Assembly (NCBI RefSeq): GCF_000808535.1
Contig: NZ_JWLV01000008.1
Span: 1-64,000, forward strand
Length of the DNA stretch: 64,000 bases
Source: Vibrio sinaloensis
GTDB lineage: Bacteria > Pseudomonadota > Gammaproteobacteria > Enterobacterales > Vibrionaceae
Direction: 5' to 3'
Shown: piece after piece, positions 17,955 through 28,339 of the stretch
Numbering within the stretch: position 1 is the stretch's first letter
Layout: every line of letters begins with the position of its first letter
Made by a program: the position numbers and the translations under genes
Notes under the pieces: generated by a model
Told to the model about the DNA's origin: nothing
What the model saw: the letters and a program-made list of their open reading frames with translations, nothing else
Databases searched by the model: none

Positions 17955-19643
17955 ATGAATAACGATAAACGCCCTTTATACATTCCTTATGCTGGTCCAG
18001 CACTGTTAAGTACTCCGTTGCTCAACAAAGGCAGTGCATTTACCGCACAGGAGAGAAAATATTTTAATCTTGAAGGACTGTTGCCTGAAAATACGGAAAC
18101 GATTCAAGAGCAAGTTGAACGCGCATATCAACAGTACTGCAACTTCGAAAATGATATGGATAAGCACATCTACCTGCGCAATATCCAAGACACCAACGAA
18201 ACGCTATTTTACCGATTAGTTCAAAACCACATCTCTGAGATGATGCCAATCATCTACACCCCAACCGTTGGGGCGGCATGTGAAAACTTTTCTAACATTT
18301 ACCGTCGCGGTCGTGGTCTTTTTGTTTCCTACGCAAACCGAGACCGTATTGATGACATCTTGAACAACGCATCCAACCACAACGTGAAAGTGATCGTGGT
18401 GACTGACGGCGAGCGTATTCTCGGCCTTGGTGACCAAGGTATCGGTGGTATGGGTATTCCAATCGGTAAGCTAGCGCTCTACACCGCATGTGGTGGTATC
18501 AGCCCAGCTTACACACTCCCTATCGTACTCGATGTAGGTACAAACAACCCGCAACGCCTTGCTGACCCTATGTACATGGGCTGGCGTCATCCGCGTATTA
18601 CGGGCGCAGAATACGACGCTTTTGTCGAAGAGTTTATGCAAGCAGTTCAACGCCGCTGGCCAGATGCATTAATCCAGTTTGAAGATTTTGCACAAAAAAA
18701 TGCGATGCCTCTTCTTGAGCGCTACAAAGATCGCGTCTGCTGCTTCAATGATGATATTCAAGGTACCGCTGCGGTAACCGTTGGTTCGCTACTCGCAGCA
18801 TGCCAAGCTGCAGGCAGCAAACTTTCAGAGCAACGTGTCACCTTCTTGGGTGCAGGTTCAGCAGGTTGTGGTATCGCGGAAGCCATTATCGCGCAAATGG
18901 TATCGGAAGGCATTTCTGACGCACAAGCTCGCTCTCAAGTATTTATGGTTGATCGTTGGGGCTTATTGCAGGAAGGCATGCCTAATCTACTCGATTTCCA
19001 ACAGCGACTGGTGCAAAAACACAGCAACACCGCAGATTGGGAATCAGAGAGCAACGGATACTCACTGCTTGACGTCATGCGCAATGCTAAGCCAACCGTA
19101 TTGATTGGCGTATCTGGTGCTCCTGGCTTGTTTAGTGAAGAAGTTATCAAAGAGATGCACAAGCATTGTGCTCGCCCGATCGTCTTCCCATTGTCAAACC
19201 CAACAAGCCGTGTTGAAGCAACACCAAATGACATCATCCGCTGGACCAACGGTGAAGCATTAGTGGCAACGGGCAGCCCATTTGATCCTGTTGTTCTTGA
19301 CGGCAAGACTTACCCAATTGCTCAGTGTAACAACAGCTACATTTTCCCAGGGATCGGCCTTGGCGTTCTTGCCGTTCAAGCAAAACGCGTGACTGACGAA
19401 ATGCTGATGGAATCAAGCCGCGCACTGGCAACTTGCTCACCACTGGCCATCAATGGTCAAGGCGCATTGCTGCCACCGCTTGAAGCGATCCATTCCGTGT
19501 CGAAGAAAATCGCATTCGCCGTTGCCAAAAAAGCCATTGAGCAAGGCGTTGCGCTTGAAATTACGGATGAAGCTCTTGAAGAGTCAATCGACAGCAGCTT
19601 CTGGCAACCTGTTTACCGCCGCTATAAGCGCACGGCATTCTAA
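17955..19643 (+). CDS. maeA: NAD-dependent malic enzyme
   Basis: Oxidatively decarboxylates malate to pyruvate with NAD+. It is 562 residues and colinear with E. coli SfcA/MaeA. Visible landmarks are YTPTVG near residue 102, the malic signature [16 protein letters not shown], the metal-binding FEDFA and [12 protein letters not shown] segments, and the NAD-binding loop [11 protein letters not shown]. The frame opens with GTG at 17952 directly before the ATG; ATG at 17955 is chosen because AAGG is then 6 nt upstream and it gives the family length. A hairpin follows the stop codon. Confidence 0.95.
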   Translation: MNNDKRPLYIPYAGPALLSTPLLNKGSAFTAQERKYFNLEGLLPENTETIQEQVERAYQQYCNFENDMDKHIYLRNIQDTNETLFYRLVQNHISEMMPIIYTPTVGAACENFSNIYRRGRGLFVSYANRDRIDDILNNASNHNVKVIVVTDGERILGLGDQGIGGMGIPIGKLALYTACGGISPAYTLPIVLDVGTNNPQRLADPMYMGWRHPRITGAEYDAFVEEFMQAVQRRWPDALIQFEDFAQKNAMPLLERYKDRVCCFNDDIQGTAAVTVGSLLAACQAAGSKLSEQRVTFLGAGSAGCGIAEAIIAQMVSEGISDAQARSQVFMVDRWGLLQEGMPNLLDFQQRLVQKHSNTADWESESNGYSLLDVMRNAKPTVLIGVSGAPGLFSEEVIKEMHKHCARPIVFPLSNPTSRVEATPNDIIRWTNGEALVATGSPFDPVVLDGKTYPIAQCNNSYIFPGIGLGVLAVQAKRVTDEMLMESSRALATCSPLAINGQGALLPPLEAIHSVSKKIAFAVAKKAIEQGVALEITDEALEESIDSSFWQPVYRRYKRTAF

Positions 19644-19652
19644 CGCTATGAT

Positions 19653-19674
19653 ACAGCCCCTAAACAGGGGCTGT
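19653..19674 (+). terminator. Hairpin after maeA that also covers the DUF3392 ribosome site
   Basis: ACAGCCCCT and AGGGGCTGT form a 9-bp stem with loop AAAC, followed by TTTACATT. The right arm contains AGGGG, the only Shine-Dalgarno-like sequence before the ATG at 19682, so folding would hide it. It may both end maeA transcripts and limit translation of the next gene. Confidence 0.6.
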
Positions 19675-19681
19675 TTACATT

Positions 19682-20011
19682 ATGAATGTATTCAATTTTC
19701 TTGCTCCTGCTGGCGCGTATCTAACCCCTTACCTCAATGAGATCTCAACCGCATTGATCGCTTGTTTGTTGGTGATGGCTGGCGGTGAAATAAACAGAGT
19801 GGTTAGGCGCGCATTACGAAACTATAACTTTGTCCTCAGAACGGTTGTTTTCATCTTGATTAACACCTTTGGTTACGGCTTAATCATCGTTAAAGCAACA
19901 CCTTACCTGTCTCGGACACTCGCCAATCTTGATGCTGGCATCATGTTTAGCACAGTGGTCGTCAGTTTTATTATTATCGGGACATGGGCACAGCGGAACA
20001 AACAGATATAG
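19682..20011 (+). CDS. DUF3392 family inner membrane protein
   Basis: 109 residues with three hydrophobic segments (about 18-36, 52-72 and 84-102) and a basic loop after the first (RRALRNYN). I recognise it as the DUF3392 family of small membrane proteins found in Vibrio and relatives; the function is unknown. Its stop overlaps the probable GTG start of sanA, which implies translational coupling with a cell-envelope protein and a possible role in envelope integrity. Confidence 0.8.
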   Translation: MNVFNFLAPAGAYLTPYLNEISTALIACLLVMAGGEINRVVRRALRNYNFVLRTVVFILINTFGYGLIIVKATPYLSRTLANLDAGIMFSTVVVSFIIIGTWAQRNKQI

Positions 20012-20757
20012 TGAGACGACTTTTTCATCGCCATCAGAATACTCGCTCTTATTTAGCACTTGGGCTAAAGGCAACTAAGTATCTGTTGATACTCAGCGTT
20101 TTATCGGCGGCAATCTTATTGGCGGCTGACCGTTGGATCACTCATCAAGCCAAAGATCAGCTGTTTACTGATTACCAAACGTTGCCACATTTTGACGTTG
20201 CGGTTGTTCTGGGCACCAGTAAATACTTGGGCAAAGTATTGAATGAGTACTACAGCCATCGAATTGATGCGGCGATAACGCTGTTTCAACAAGAGAAAGT
20301 CGACTATTTTCTGCTCAGTGGGGATAACGCCCATCGCTCGTACAATGAGCCCTGGACAATGAAACGCGATCTGCTTAAAGCTGAGGTTCCAGAGGAGAAA
20401 ATCTTCCTTGATTATGCTGGATTTCGCACGCTAGATTCGGTTGTCCGCGCGAAAGAGATTTTTGAAACCGACGATTTTCTTATCATCTCGCAAAAGTTTC
20501 ACTGTGAACGTGCGTTGTTCATTGCCAACTCGCACAACATCAACGCTCATTGTTTTGCGGTACCGGGGCCGTCTCGTCATTCGGGGTTAAAGGTACGAAT
20601 TCGTGAAGTCTTTGCGCGCGCGAAAGCCTTTCTTGATGTTTACGTCACCAATACTCAGCCCAAGTTTCTCGGCCCTAAAGAGCCCATCCATCAGGCTGAA
20701 AACCCTCAGGTTGAACTCTCGCCACTACCAACCTCAGTAGCGTTGCCTACTCACTGA
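20011..20757 (+). CDS. sanA: SanA/ElyC/YdcF family envelope protein
   Basis: Inner-membrane-anchored protein with a periplasmic DUF218 domain. In E. coli SanA affects vancomycin exclusion. It has 248 residues from GTG at 20011. The TM anchor is at about 20-38 (LLILSVLSAAILLAADRW), then VVLGTSKY, LLSGDNAHRSYNEPWTM, LDYAGFRTLDSVVRAKEIF and SQKFHCERALFIA, all matching SanA closely. ATG at 19984 in the same frame is an alternative start but would overlap DUF3392 by 28 nt; GTG overlaps the previous stop by one base. Its 3' end overlaps the convergent diguanylate cyclase gene by 11 bp. Confidence 0.88.
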   Translation: MRRLFHRHQNTRSYLALGLKATKYLLILSVLSAAILLAADRWITHQAKDQLFTDYQTLPHFDVAVVLGTSKYLGKVLNEYYSHRIDAAITLFQQEKVDYFLLSGDNAHRSYNEPWTMKRDLLKAEVPEEKIFLDYAGFRTLDSVVRAKEIFETDDFLIISQKFHCERALFIANSHNINAHCFAVPGPSRHSGLKVRIREVFARAKAFLDVYVTNTQPKFLGPKEPIHQAENPQVELSPLPTSVALPTH

Positions 20758-22048
20758 CCTCAACTCGATTGCGCCCTTGTTGCTTAGCCACATAGAGCGC
20801 TTCATCTGCGCGGGTGAGCATTTCGTTAACTCGCTCGTCACCTAAAGAAGCTACACCAATACTGGTCGTCAGTGGGTCGCCATGAATCCAAATGTGTGAC
20901 TCCACTTTATGACGGATGCGTTCGGCAAGTTCAGCGGCGTCTTGGTTGTCTCTTCCGGGGCAAAACACCACAAACTCTTCCCCGCCCCAGCGAACCAAAC
21001 GGTCACTGGCACTGAGCGCACTTAAAGCAACCATGGTGAATTCTCTTAACACATCGTCGCCCATCGCATGTCCGTACAAATCATTAACTGACTTGAAATG
21101 GTCGATATCAAGATAGAGAACCGACAATCGCTTACCAGCGTGCCCTGTCGCCGGGTAATGGATATCTAACCAATCACGAATCGAGTGGCGGTTCATCGCG
21201 CCCGTCAGCGCATCACGATTCGCCAGTTCAGCGAAGTGTATGTTTTGCTCTTTCAACTCTTTGTTGAGTTTGCGTAAGTGGTCTTGACGAAAGTGCGCAT
21301 GCAAAATCAGTTTATGACTGCGGCGAATCTCGATCACGCTGTAAAGCAACGCAAGAGAAATCCAAAACAGCAACAAACCGAACATCAGCCCTTCGGCAGA
21401 CACGTAGTACCCAATAAATTCAATACTGTGTATTGTCATTTGGTACTTACCTTCACTGTGCCCCGACCCCGTCGCGAGCTCGACTTTAGTGACATTGCTA
21501 AATTCAGGAGCAGAGTGCTGAATTGGCACTTTATTGTCGACCAACCACCATGTCATCACCTGTAGGTTTTTAATCGGAATGTCGATTGAGCCCCCACCCG
21601 AGCCCGGCGTATATTCAAGGCCGTTGTACTTTTGTGTGTACTCGTTGTCAGGTTGAGAATAGGCAGAGTTAAAATTGCGTAGATAGAAACGCATTCTTGG
21701 ACTTTCAGGGCGATCAATCTGCTCAAAGTCAATGTTCATTTTCACCGTATGAAAATGAGTCAGGTCCATACCCTCAAAGATTTTGTCGGTGAGGCCAATA
21801 GACACGCCACAATAAGGCCAAGCGTAGTTCGCTGACTTGATCAACTCGCAGCTGAGAATCGCTTTTCCGTCCTCAACTCGGATAGATGAACGACTCTGTC
21901 CACCTGCAACTTGGTCATTGGTCGCGAGAAATTGATAAGCATCCGGGGAAATTGTGTAAACACGACTACTGCCATACATCCAATACAGTTGCATGATGAG
22001 TATCGTAACGACCACCAAAGAAAAAATGATTTTATGAACGATCTTCAA
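20747..22048 (-). CDS. Diguanylate cyclase with periplasmic carbohydrate-binding-like sensor domain
   Basis: Makes c-di-GMP. 433 residues: TM1 about 6-24, a periplasmic beta-rich domain about 30-220, TM2 about 221-240, a short coiled coil, then GGDEF with the active site GGEEF at 355-359 (RWGGEEFVVF). The inhibitory RxxD site expected at positions -9 to -6 reads SASD, so product inhibition at that site is probably absent. Translation starts at TTG, with AGGA seven nt upstream and no better start nearby. It may sense a cell-envelope or extracellular ligand. Confidence 0.88.
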   Translation of the reverse strand: MKIVHKIIFSLVVVTILIMQLYWMYGSSRVYTISPDAYQFLATNDQVAGGQSRSSIRVEDGKAILSCELIKSANYAWPYCGVSIGLTDKIFEGMDLTHFHTVKMNIDFEQIDRPESPRMRFYLRNFNSAYSQPDNEYTQKYNGLEYTPGSGGGSIDIPIKNLQVMTWWLVDNKVPIQHSAPEFSNVTKVELATGSGHSEGKYQMTIHSIEFIGYYVSAEGLMFGLLLFWISLALLYSVIEIRRSHKLILHAHFRQDHLRKLNKELKEQNIHFAELANRDALTGAMNRHSIRDWLDIHYPATGHAGKRLSVLYLDIDHFKSVNDLYGHAMGDDVLREFTMVALSALSASDRLVRWGGEEFVVFCPGRDNQDAAELAERIRHKVESHIWIHGDPLTTSIGVASLGDERVNEMLTRADEALYVAKQQGRNRVEVSE

Positions 22049-22305
22049 TGAGGATTCCTAGCAGTTACAACTAAAGATACAAAATGCCGTTTTGGCAATA
22101 CTACAACTTTAGTTCCATTTTATCTCTTTTTTACTGATGCATATGCAATAAAAACTTGAGGTCAGTCCTAAAACAACCCGCATGTCTGCCCGCTATTTAA
22201 ACAAAAGAAATTTAGCACCCGTGTTATTTTTGGTGTTGATAAACCGTTTTGAACGCAGCTTTGCTATAATTCGCCGCTAAAAACACAAAACAAAAGAGCA
22301 ATGTC

Positions 22306-23130
22306 ATGTCTTTAATAGCAAAAGGTACGCTAAATAAAATGCGTGCTTCTCTCGAAGGCGAGGTTCACTATCGCCTTCCGGTCGGAGATGAAGAAATCGA
22401 CCTAGCACCATTCATCGGTCAAACCCTGACTCTGACGCATACCGGTAGTATTTACTGCTGCTCTTGCGGCAAGAAAACCAAAAAAAGTTACTCTCAAGGG
22501 CACTGCTTTGTTTGCATGAAAAAGCTCGCTAGCTGCGACATGTGCATCATGAAGCCTGAGACGTGTCACTACGATCAAGGTACGTGTCGCGAACCGCAGT
22601 GGGGGGAAGAAAACTGCATGGTGGACCATTTCGTCTACCTTTCGAACACGTCGAGCCTGAAAGTCGGTATTACACGCCACACTCAAATCCCTACCCGTTG
22701 GATTGACCAAGGCGCCACACAAGGCTTGCCGATCTTTAAAGTCAAAACTCGTCATATCTCAGGGTTGATCGAAGTAGAGCTTGCCAAGCATATTGCAGAC
22801 AAAACCAATTGGCGCACGCTGCTCAAGGGCGATGGTGAACCAATGGCGCTGGAAGAAAAGTTCGCCCAGCTGCTGCCGCTTGTGGAAGACAAAATCGCAC
22901 AAATTCGTGCTCAATTTGGTGATGACGCAATTGAAGTGCTCAATGCAGAGACCACATCTATCCAATATCCGGTAACGCAGCATCCAACCAAAATCACTTC
23001 TCACAATTTCGATAAGAACCCAGAAGTGACAGGCGTACTTCAAGGAATTAAAGGCCAGTACATGATCTTTGATACTGGCGTGATCAACATTCGCAAATTC
23101 ACCTCTTACGAAGTAGAAGTCAGTAGCTAG
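22306..23130 (+). CDS. DUF2797 family protein with a Cys-rich cluster and GIY-YIG-like segment
   Basis: 274 residues, soluble. The N-terminal third contains many Cys pairs (CCSCG, CFVC, CDMC, CHYDQGTC, about 47-95), likely to bind one or two zinc ions. The middle (about 105-165) reads VYLSNTSSLKVGITR and later GLIEVELAKHI, a spacing that resembles the Y...VGIT..R...E pattern of GIY-YIG nuclease folds. The family assignment to DUF2797 is recognition; the nuclease-like resemblance is my inference. It is monocistronic with its own terminator. Confidence 0.8.
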   Translation: MSLIAKGTLNKMRASLEGEVHYRLPVGDEEIDLAPFIGQTLTLTHTGSIYCCSCGKKTKKSYSQGHCFVCMKKLASCDMCIMKPETCHYDQGTCREPQWGEENCMVDHFVYLSNTSSLKVGITRHTQIPTRWIDQGATQGLPIFKVKTRHISGLIEVELAKHIADKTNWRTLLKGDGEPMALEEKFAQLLPLVEDKIAQIRAQFGDDAIEVLNAETTSIQYPVTQHPTKITSHNFDKNPEVTGVLQGIKGQYMIFDTGVINIRKFTSYEVEVSS

Positions 23131-23157
23131 GATTTCTGCTAGCTTTTAGTGACATAC

Positions 23158-23184
23158 AAAAGACCTCCAACTGGGAGGTCTTTT
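23158..23184. terminator. Bidirectional terminator after the DUF2797 gene
   Basis: AAAAGACCTCC/GGAGGTCTTTT, 11-bp stem with a 5-nt loop, between convergent genes. Confidence 0.92.
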
Positions 23185-23189
23185 CATCG

Positions 23190-24425
23190 TTACGGGTTGA
23201 GGATCGCTTTGAGCTCATCAAACAAGAAATCGACTTCTTGGAGCGTATTGTAGTGCATGAAGCCAATACGAACGACACCGCCCGATTTTTCCAAGTCTAG
23301 TTGCCTCACCAAGCCCAATGCATAGAAGTGTCCATTCCAAACACACACATTGCGTTCACCGAGTTTGCGTGCAACTTCCTCGGGAGAAATACCATCAAAG
23401 GTCAGTGCAAAGGTCGGCGTGCGAAGTGCACTGTCCGCTTCTTTTCTTCCCCACAATGTGACGCCTTCAAGCTCATCCAAACGTTTCAAGAATCGCTCAC
23501 TCAGAGCACATTCGTGTTGGTTGAACTGCTGAAACGAATCCACCAAACGTGTTCGTAGCGGGTCACCATCATAGCCCCATTGAGCCAAGTATTTGACCGC
23601 CGCAATCACACCTGCAAGCCCTTCAAAGCTCTGTGTCCCAGTTTCGAATCTTCCTGGGCCAATATCCGTTGCCGGTTCAACTTTATACGGCTGCAAGGTC
23701 TGAAGCCATTTCGGGGCAACGTAGGCAATGCCGACATGCGGTCCGAAAAACTTGTAGGCTGAGCAGGCGAGAAAATCGCATCCTAGCTTTTGTACATCCA
23801 CAAGATGATGTGGCGCGTAGTGAACCGCATCGACATAAACCATTGCTCCGACTTGATGAGCGGCATCAACCACTCGCTTCACATCGACAATGGATCCCGT
23901 GGTATTAGACGCATACGTCAGCGCAACTAACTTGGTGTTTTGATTGATTAATGAAAGCAGATGCTCGATATCTAGAGTACAGTCATCTTCTACAACTCTT
24001 GCTTGATGAACAATAGCGCCTTTGTCTTCTGCCGCTTGTTGCCAACTCGACACATTCGAATAGTGGTCGAGCGCCGTTACGATAACTTCATCACCTAACT
24101 GCCAACCTCGACTAATAGAGCGACTAAGTTGGAAAGTCAGTGATGTCATGTTGGCGCCAAAGACGATGTTGTCAGCCGATTCTGCGTTCACGAGTGCAGC
24201 GGCGTGTTCACGGGCATCTTTCATCAGCTCAGTGGTACGTTTGCTCGAAAAGTAATGACCACCAAGGTTGGAATTATAAAAACCCAGGTAGGCGTTCATT
24301 GCCTCTAAAACTGACTGAGGAACTTGAGAGCCACCCGGCCCATCCAAAAAGATGACTGGAAGATCATCGTGAGTCTGCTGTAGGGCGCTAAACTGCGCCC
24401 TAACTAAATTAGGAGTGAAGTTCAT
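23190..24425 (-). CDS. Class V aminotransferase, cysteine desulfurase-like (VC1184 family)
   Basis: PLP protein of the NifS/SufS fold, 411 residues, matching the family typified by V. cholerae VC1184. Landmarks are FLDGPGGSQVP at the N terminus, LDHYSN, YVDAVHYAPH and the PLP lysine 225 in CSAYKFFGPH. Near residue 360 the loop that holds the catalytic Cys in SufS (GHHCAQ) reads GHFYAL, so classical desulfurase activity is doubtful. The gene overlaps the dioxygenase gene by 17 bp and is translated from AAGGA inside it, so the two should act together. Confidence 0.85.
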   Translation of the reverse strand: MNFTPNLVRAQFSALQQTHDDLPVIFLDGPGGSQVPQSVLEAMNAYLGFYNSNLGGHYFSSKRTTELMKDAREHAAALVNAESADNIVFGANMTSLTFQLSRSISRGWQLGDEVIVTALDHYSNVSSWQQAAEDKGAIVHQARVVEDDCTLDIEHLLSLINQNTKLVALTYASNTTGSIVDVKRVVDAAHQVGAMVYVDAVHYAPHHLVDVQKLGCDFLACSAYKFFGPHVGIAYVAPKWLQTLQPYKVEPATDIGPGRFETGTQSFEGLAGVIAAVKYLAQWGYDGDPLRTRLVDSFQQFNQHECALSERFLKRLDELEGVTLWGRKEADSALRTPTFALTFDGISPEEVARKLGERNVCVWNGHFYALGLVRQLDLEKSGGVVRIGFMHYNTLQEVDFLFDELKAILNP

Positions 24426-25065
24426 TCACCGCTTCCTTCGCTGTTAATACAAATACATCCATGTGGCCCGCTTCGCCTTCAATAACCGAGCGGATTGGTG
24501 TCGCGTTGTGCCAAAGCTTGTTGTCAGCCAACATGGCAACTTCTCCACTTTGTAGCGTTTTACGGAAAAATGGCGCTTCATTAAAACTGTTGTAAAGCAT
24601 GATATCGCCACCTTCAATATTGTGACGCCCCATACCGATCAAAGCGATGTGATCAAACCCATCCTGATGAACACCCTCTGGCGCAACTTGTGTTTCATCG
24701 TATACCGCTGAGATACGAATTTGGTGAATTTCGATCTCCTGCCCATTGGCAAGGCCATTTGCCTGAACAAACACTTCGCAGATTTCGCGCATTCCTTCGC
24801 TTGCTAATGTGGTTTGTTCTACAGGTTCGAATTGGCGAACAACGTTACCTTGAAAGCGATTGATTTCATCAGTTTGCATAAACTCGTTTTTATTTAGATC
24901 GATCACTTTGCCATCTCGAAATTCAACGACGGAGTAACGACGTAATCGATACTGACCATCTGCATGCTCCGTGTTTGGTAACTTAGTAAATGATGGGGCA
25001 AGTTGAGAAATGGCATTGTCGCTGAGTTTGGTGAGTTGTAGGGTTGTTTCGCGAGTATGTAACAT
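24409..25065 (-). CDS. 2-oxoglutarate/Fe(II) dioxygenase family protein (amino acid hydroxylase-like)
   Basis: 218 residues with the non-heme iron facial triad visible as His133-x-Asp135 (EGVHQDGFDHI) and His186 (LWHNATPIRSV), and Arg192 as the probable 2-oxoglutarate ligand. It resembles the PF10014 family, which includes free amino acid hydroxylases such as bacterial isoleucine dioxygenase. Three ATG codons in a row follow AAGGAG; only the third (25065) has a normal 6-nt spacing, so it is chosen. It overlaps and precedes the desulfurase-like gene. The substrate is unknown, perhaps a free amino acid that the partner then processes. Confidence 0.82.
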   Translation of the reverse strand: MLHTRETTLQLTKLSDNAISQLAPSFTKLPNTEHADGQYRLRRYSVVEFRDGKVIDLNKNEFMQTDEINRFQGNVVRQFEPVEQTTLASEGMREICEVFVQANGLANGQEIEIHQIRISAVYDETQVAPEGVHQDGFDHIALIGMGRHNIEGGDIMLYNSFNEAPFFRKTLQSGEVAMLADNKLWHNATPIRSVIEGEAGHMDVFVLTAKEAVNELHS

Positions 25066-25071
25066 CATCAT

Positions 25072-26422
<1,351 letters not shown>

Positions 26423-26467
26423 TCAGCCGTCGCTAAAAGATATTTTTCATTTTTAGCTCAAATCCTT

Positions 26468-26501
26468 AAAGCCCTGCGGTATTCCCGTGGGGCTTTCTTT
26501 T
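26468..26501 (+). terminator. trxB terminator
   Basis: AAAGCCC and GGGCTTT flank an inner CGG/CCG pairing with small bulges; TTCTTTTG follows. About 45 nt after the trxB stop. Confidence 0.8.
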
Positions 26502-26525
26502 GTATAATGCCCCGCTCTAATTGCA

Positions 26526-26541
26526 ATAATAATTATCATTA
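26526..26541. promoter_or_regulatory. Fur-box-like sequence immediately before cydD
   Basis: ATAATAATTATCATTA matches 14 of 16 positions of the core of the Fur consensus (ATAATGATAATCATTA) and ends 10 nt before the cydD ATG. It may be an AT-rich coincidence; no iron-related gene is adjacent. Confidence 0.35.
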
Positions 26542-26551
26542 AGCCTTCATA

Positions 26552-28339
26552 ATGGATAAAAAGAAACAGCGCGGCTTGAACAAGTGGCTCAAACAGCAAA
26601 GTAAGCTAGCAAAACGCTGGCTGATGATCGCTGTTGGCCTTGGCGTCTTTTCAAGCGTGTTACTGCTGGCTCAAGCGGCCTTGCTCGCCAACATTCTACA
26701 TTCGTTGATCATTGAACAAGTTGATAAATCCACGTTACTCCCCGATTTTGCTGGCTTAGCGATCGTTATCGCAGTTCGCGCGCTCTGTTCATGGGGTCGA
26801 GAAATCGCCGGATATCGTTGTGGTGAACAAATTCGCGTGTACATTCGTCAAGTGATCTTAGACAAGCTCAGAGAACTTGGCCCTGCCTACATTAAAGGTA
26901 AACCTGCAGGCGCTTGGGCAACCTTGCTGCTTGAACAAGTCGAAGATATGCACGACTTTTTTGCACGTTACTTGCCGCAAATGTCATTGTCAGTACTTGT
27001 ACCCTTTGTCATTTTAATTGTCGTTTTCCCCGTGAACTGGGCAGCTGGCTTGATTTTTCTACTCACTGCGCCATTGGTTCCTATGTTCATGGCGCTAGTC
27101 GGCATGAAAGCCGCTGACGCCAATCGCAAGAACTTTAAGGCCCTGCAACGATTATCGGGTCATTTTTACGACCGTCTGCAATCGATGACGACGATCCGCT
27201 TATTCGATAGAACAAAAGCGGAAACAGAAATGATGCGTGGTGCCTCTGAAGTATTCCGAACTCGCACCATGGACGTCTTAAAAATCGCCTTTTTGTCTTC
27301 AGCTGTACTCGAATTTTTTACCTCTATTTCGATCGCACTGACCGCCGTTTATTTTGGTTTTGCTTTTATCGGTGAACTCAACTTTGGCGACTATGGCGCG
27401 GGGGTGACCCTGTTTGCCGGACTCTTTATATTGATCCTCGCTCCTGAGTTTTACCAACCATTGCGCGACCTAGGCACTTTCTACCACGCGAAACAGCAAG
27501 CCGTTGGCGCAGCAGAAAGCATTGTCGACTTCTTGGAAACCGACGTTGATACCGTTCGTTCAGGCGATAAAAAACTCGATGGCGACGAAACAGTTACCAT
27601 CTGCGCCCGCGACCTCGAGGTCTATTCTCCCGAAGGCGTCAAACTGCTCGGGCCAATTAGCTTTGAGTTAAATGCCGGCCAAACAACCGCGCTTGTCGGC
27701 CCAAGTGGCGCAGGTAAGACGAGCTTAATCAATGCCATATTAGGATTTTTACCCTATAAAGGGTCTCTCACTATCAACGGTCTAGAACGAACCGAACTTG
27801 ATCTCGCGAGTTGGCGTGAAAAAATCAGTTGGGTTGGGCAAAATCCACTGTTACTGCATGGCTCTATTCGTGACAACATCACTCTAGGCAAAAGCCACGT
27901 TTCGGATTCAGTCATTGCCAAGGCGCTTAATGAGTCGCACGCCGCTGAATTTGTCGAAACACATGGCTTGGAGTATCAAGTGTCGGACCGCTCTGGTGGA
28001 CTTTCTGTTGGTCAAGCACAGCGCCTCGCTCTTGCCCGTGCGATGATCCAGAACGGACAATTTTGGCTGTTGGATGAACCTACCGCGAGCCTCGATGCGC
28101 GCAGTGAACGCCTCGTAATGCAAGGCCTTGAAAGCCAGATTACAGACAAAACAACGTTAATGGTCACCCACCAGCTGACGCCGTTGAAACGGGTTGAACA
28201 CATTCTAGTGATGGAAAATGGCCAGCTCGCGCAAGCAGGATCATTTGATGAACTTTCGTCTCAAGATGGACTATTCAAACAGATGTTAAAAGCCAATCAG
28301 GCACTCGACCAAGCAAATAAGGGGAATCTCGATGCGTGA
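26552..28339 (+). CDS. cydD: Heterodimeric ABC transporter subunit CydD (glutathione/cysteine exporter, cytochrome bd assembly)
   Basis: Exports thiols to the periplasm with CydC and is needed for cytochrome bd assembly. 595 residues: a six-helix membrane domain at about 20-330 and an ATPase domain from about 350. Walker A GPSGAGKTS begins at residue 383, the signature is SGGLSVGQAQR, and Walker B is FWLLDEP. Its last 8 bp overlap cydC, indicating an operon and coupled translation. No strong Shine-Dalgarno is visible before its ATG. Confidence 0.95.
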   Translation: MDKKKQRGLNKWLKQQSKLAKRWLMIAVGLGVFSSVLLLAQAALLANILHSLIIEQVDKSTLLPDFAGLAIVIAVRALCSWGREIAGYRCGEQIRVYIRQVILDKLRELGPAYIKGKPAGAWATLLLEQVEDMHDFFARYLPQMSLSVLVPFVILIVVFPVNWAAGLIFLLTAPLVPMFMALVGMKAADANRKNFKALQRLSGHFYDRLQSMTTIRLFDRTKAETEMMRGASEVFRTRTMDVLKIAFLSSAVLEFFTSISIALTAVYFGFAFIGELNFGDYGAGVTLFAGLFILILAPEFYQPLRDLGTFYHAKQQAVGAAESIVDFLETDVDTVRSGDKKLDGDETVTICARDLEVYSPEGVKLLGPISFELNAGQTTALVGPSGAGKTSLINAILGFLPYKGSLTINGLERTELDLASWREKISWVGQNPLLLHGSIRDNITLGKSHVSDSVIAKALNESHAAEFVETHGLEYQVSDRSGGLSVGQAQRLALARAMIQNGQFWLLDEPTASLDARSERLVMQGLESQITDKTTLMVTHQLTPLKRVEHILVMENGQLAQAGSFDELSSQDGLFKQMLKANQALDQANKGNLDA

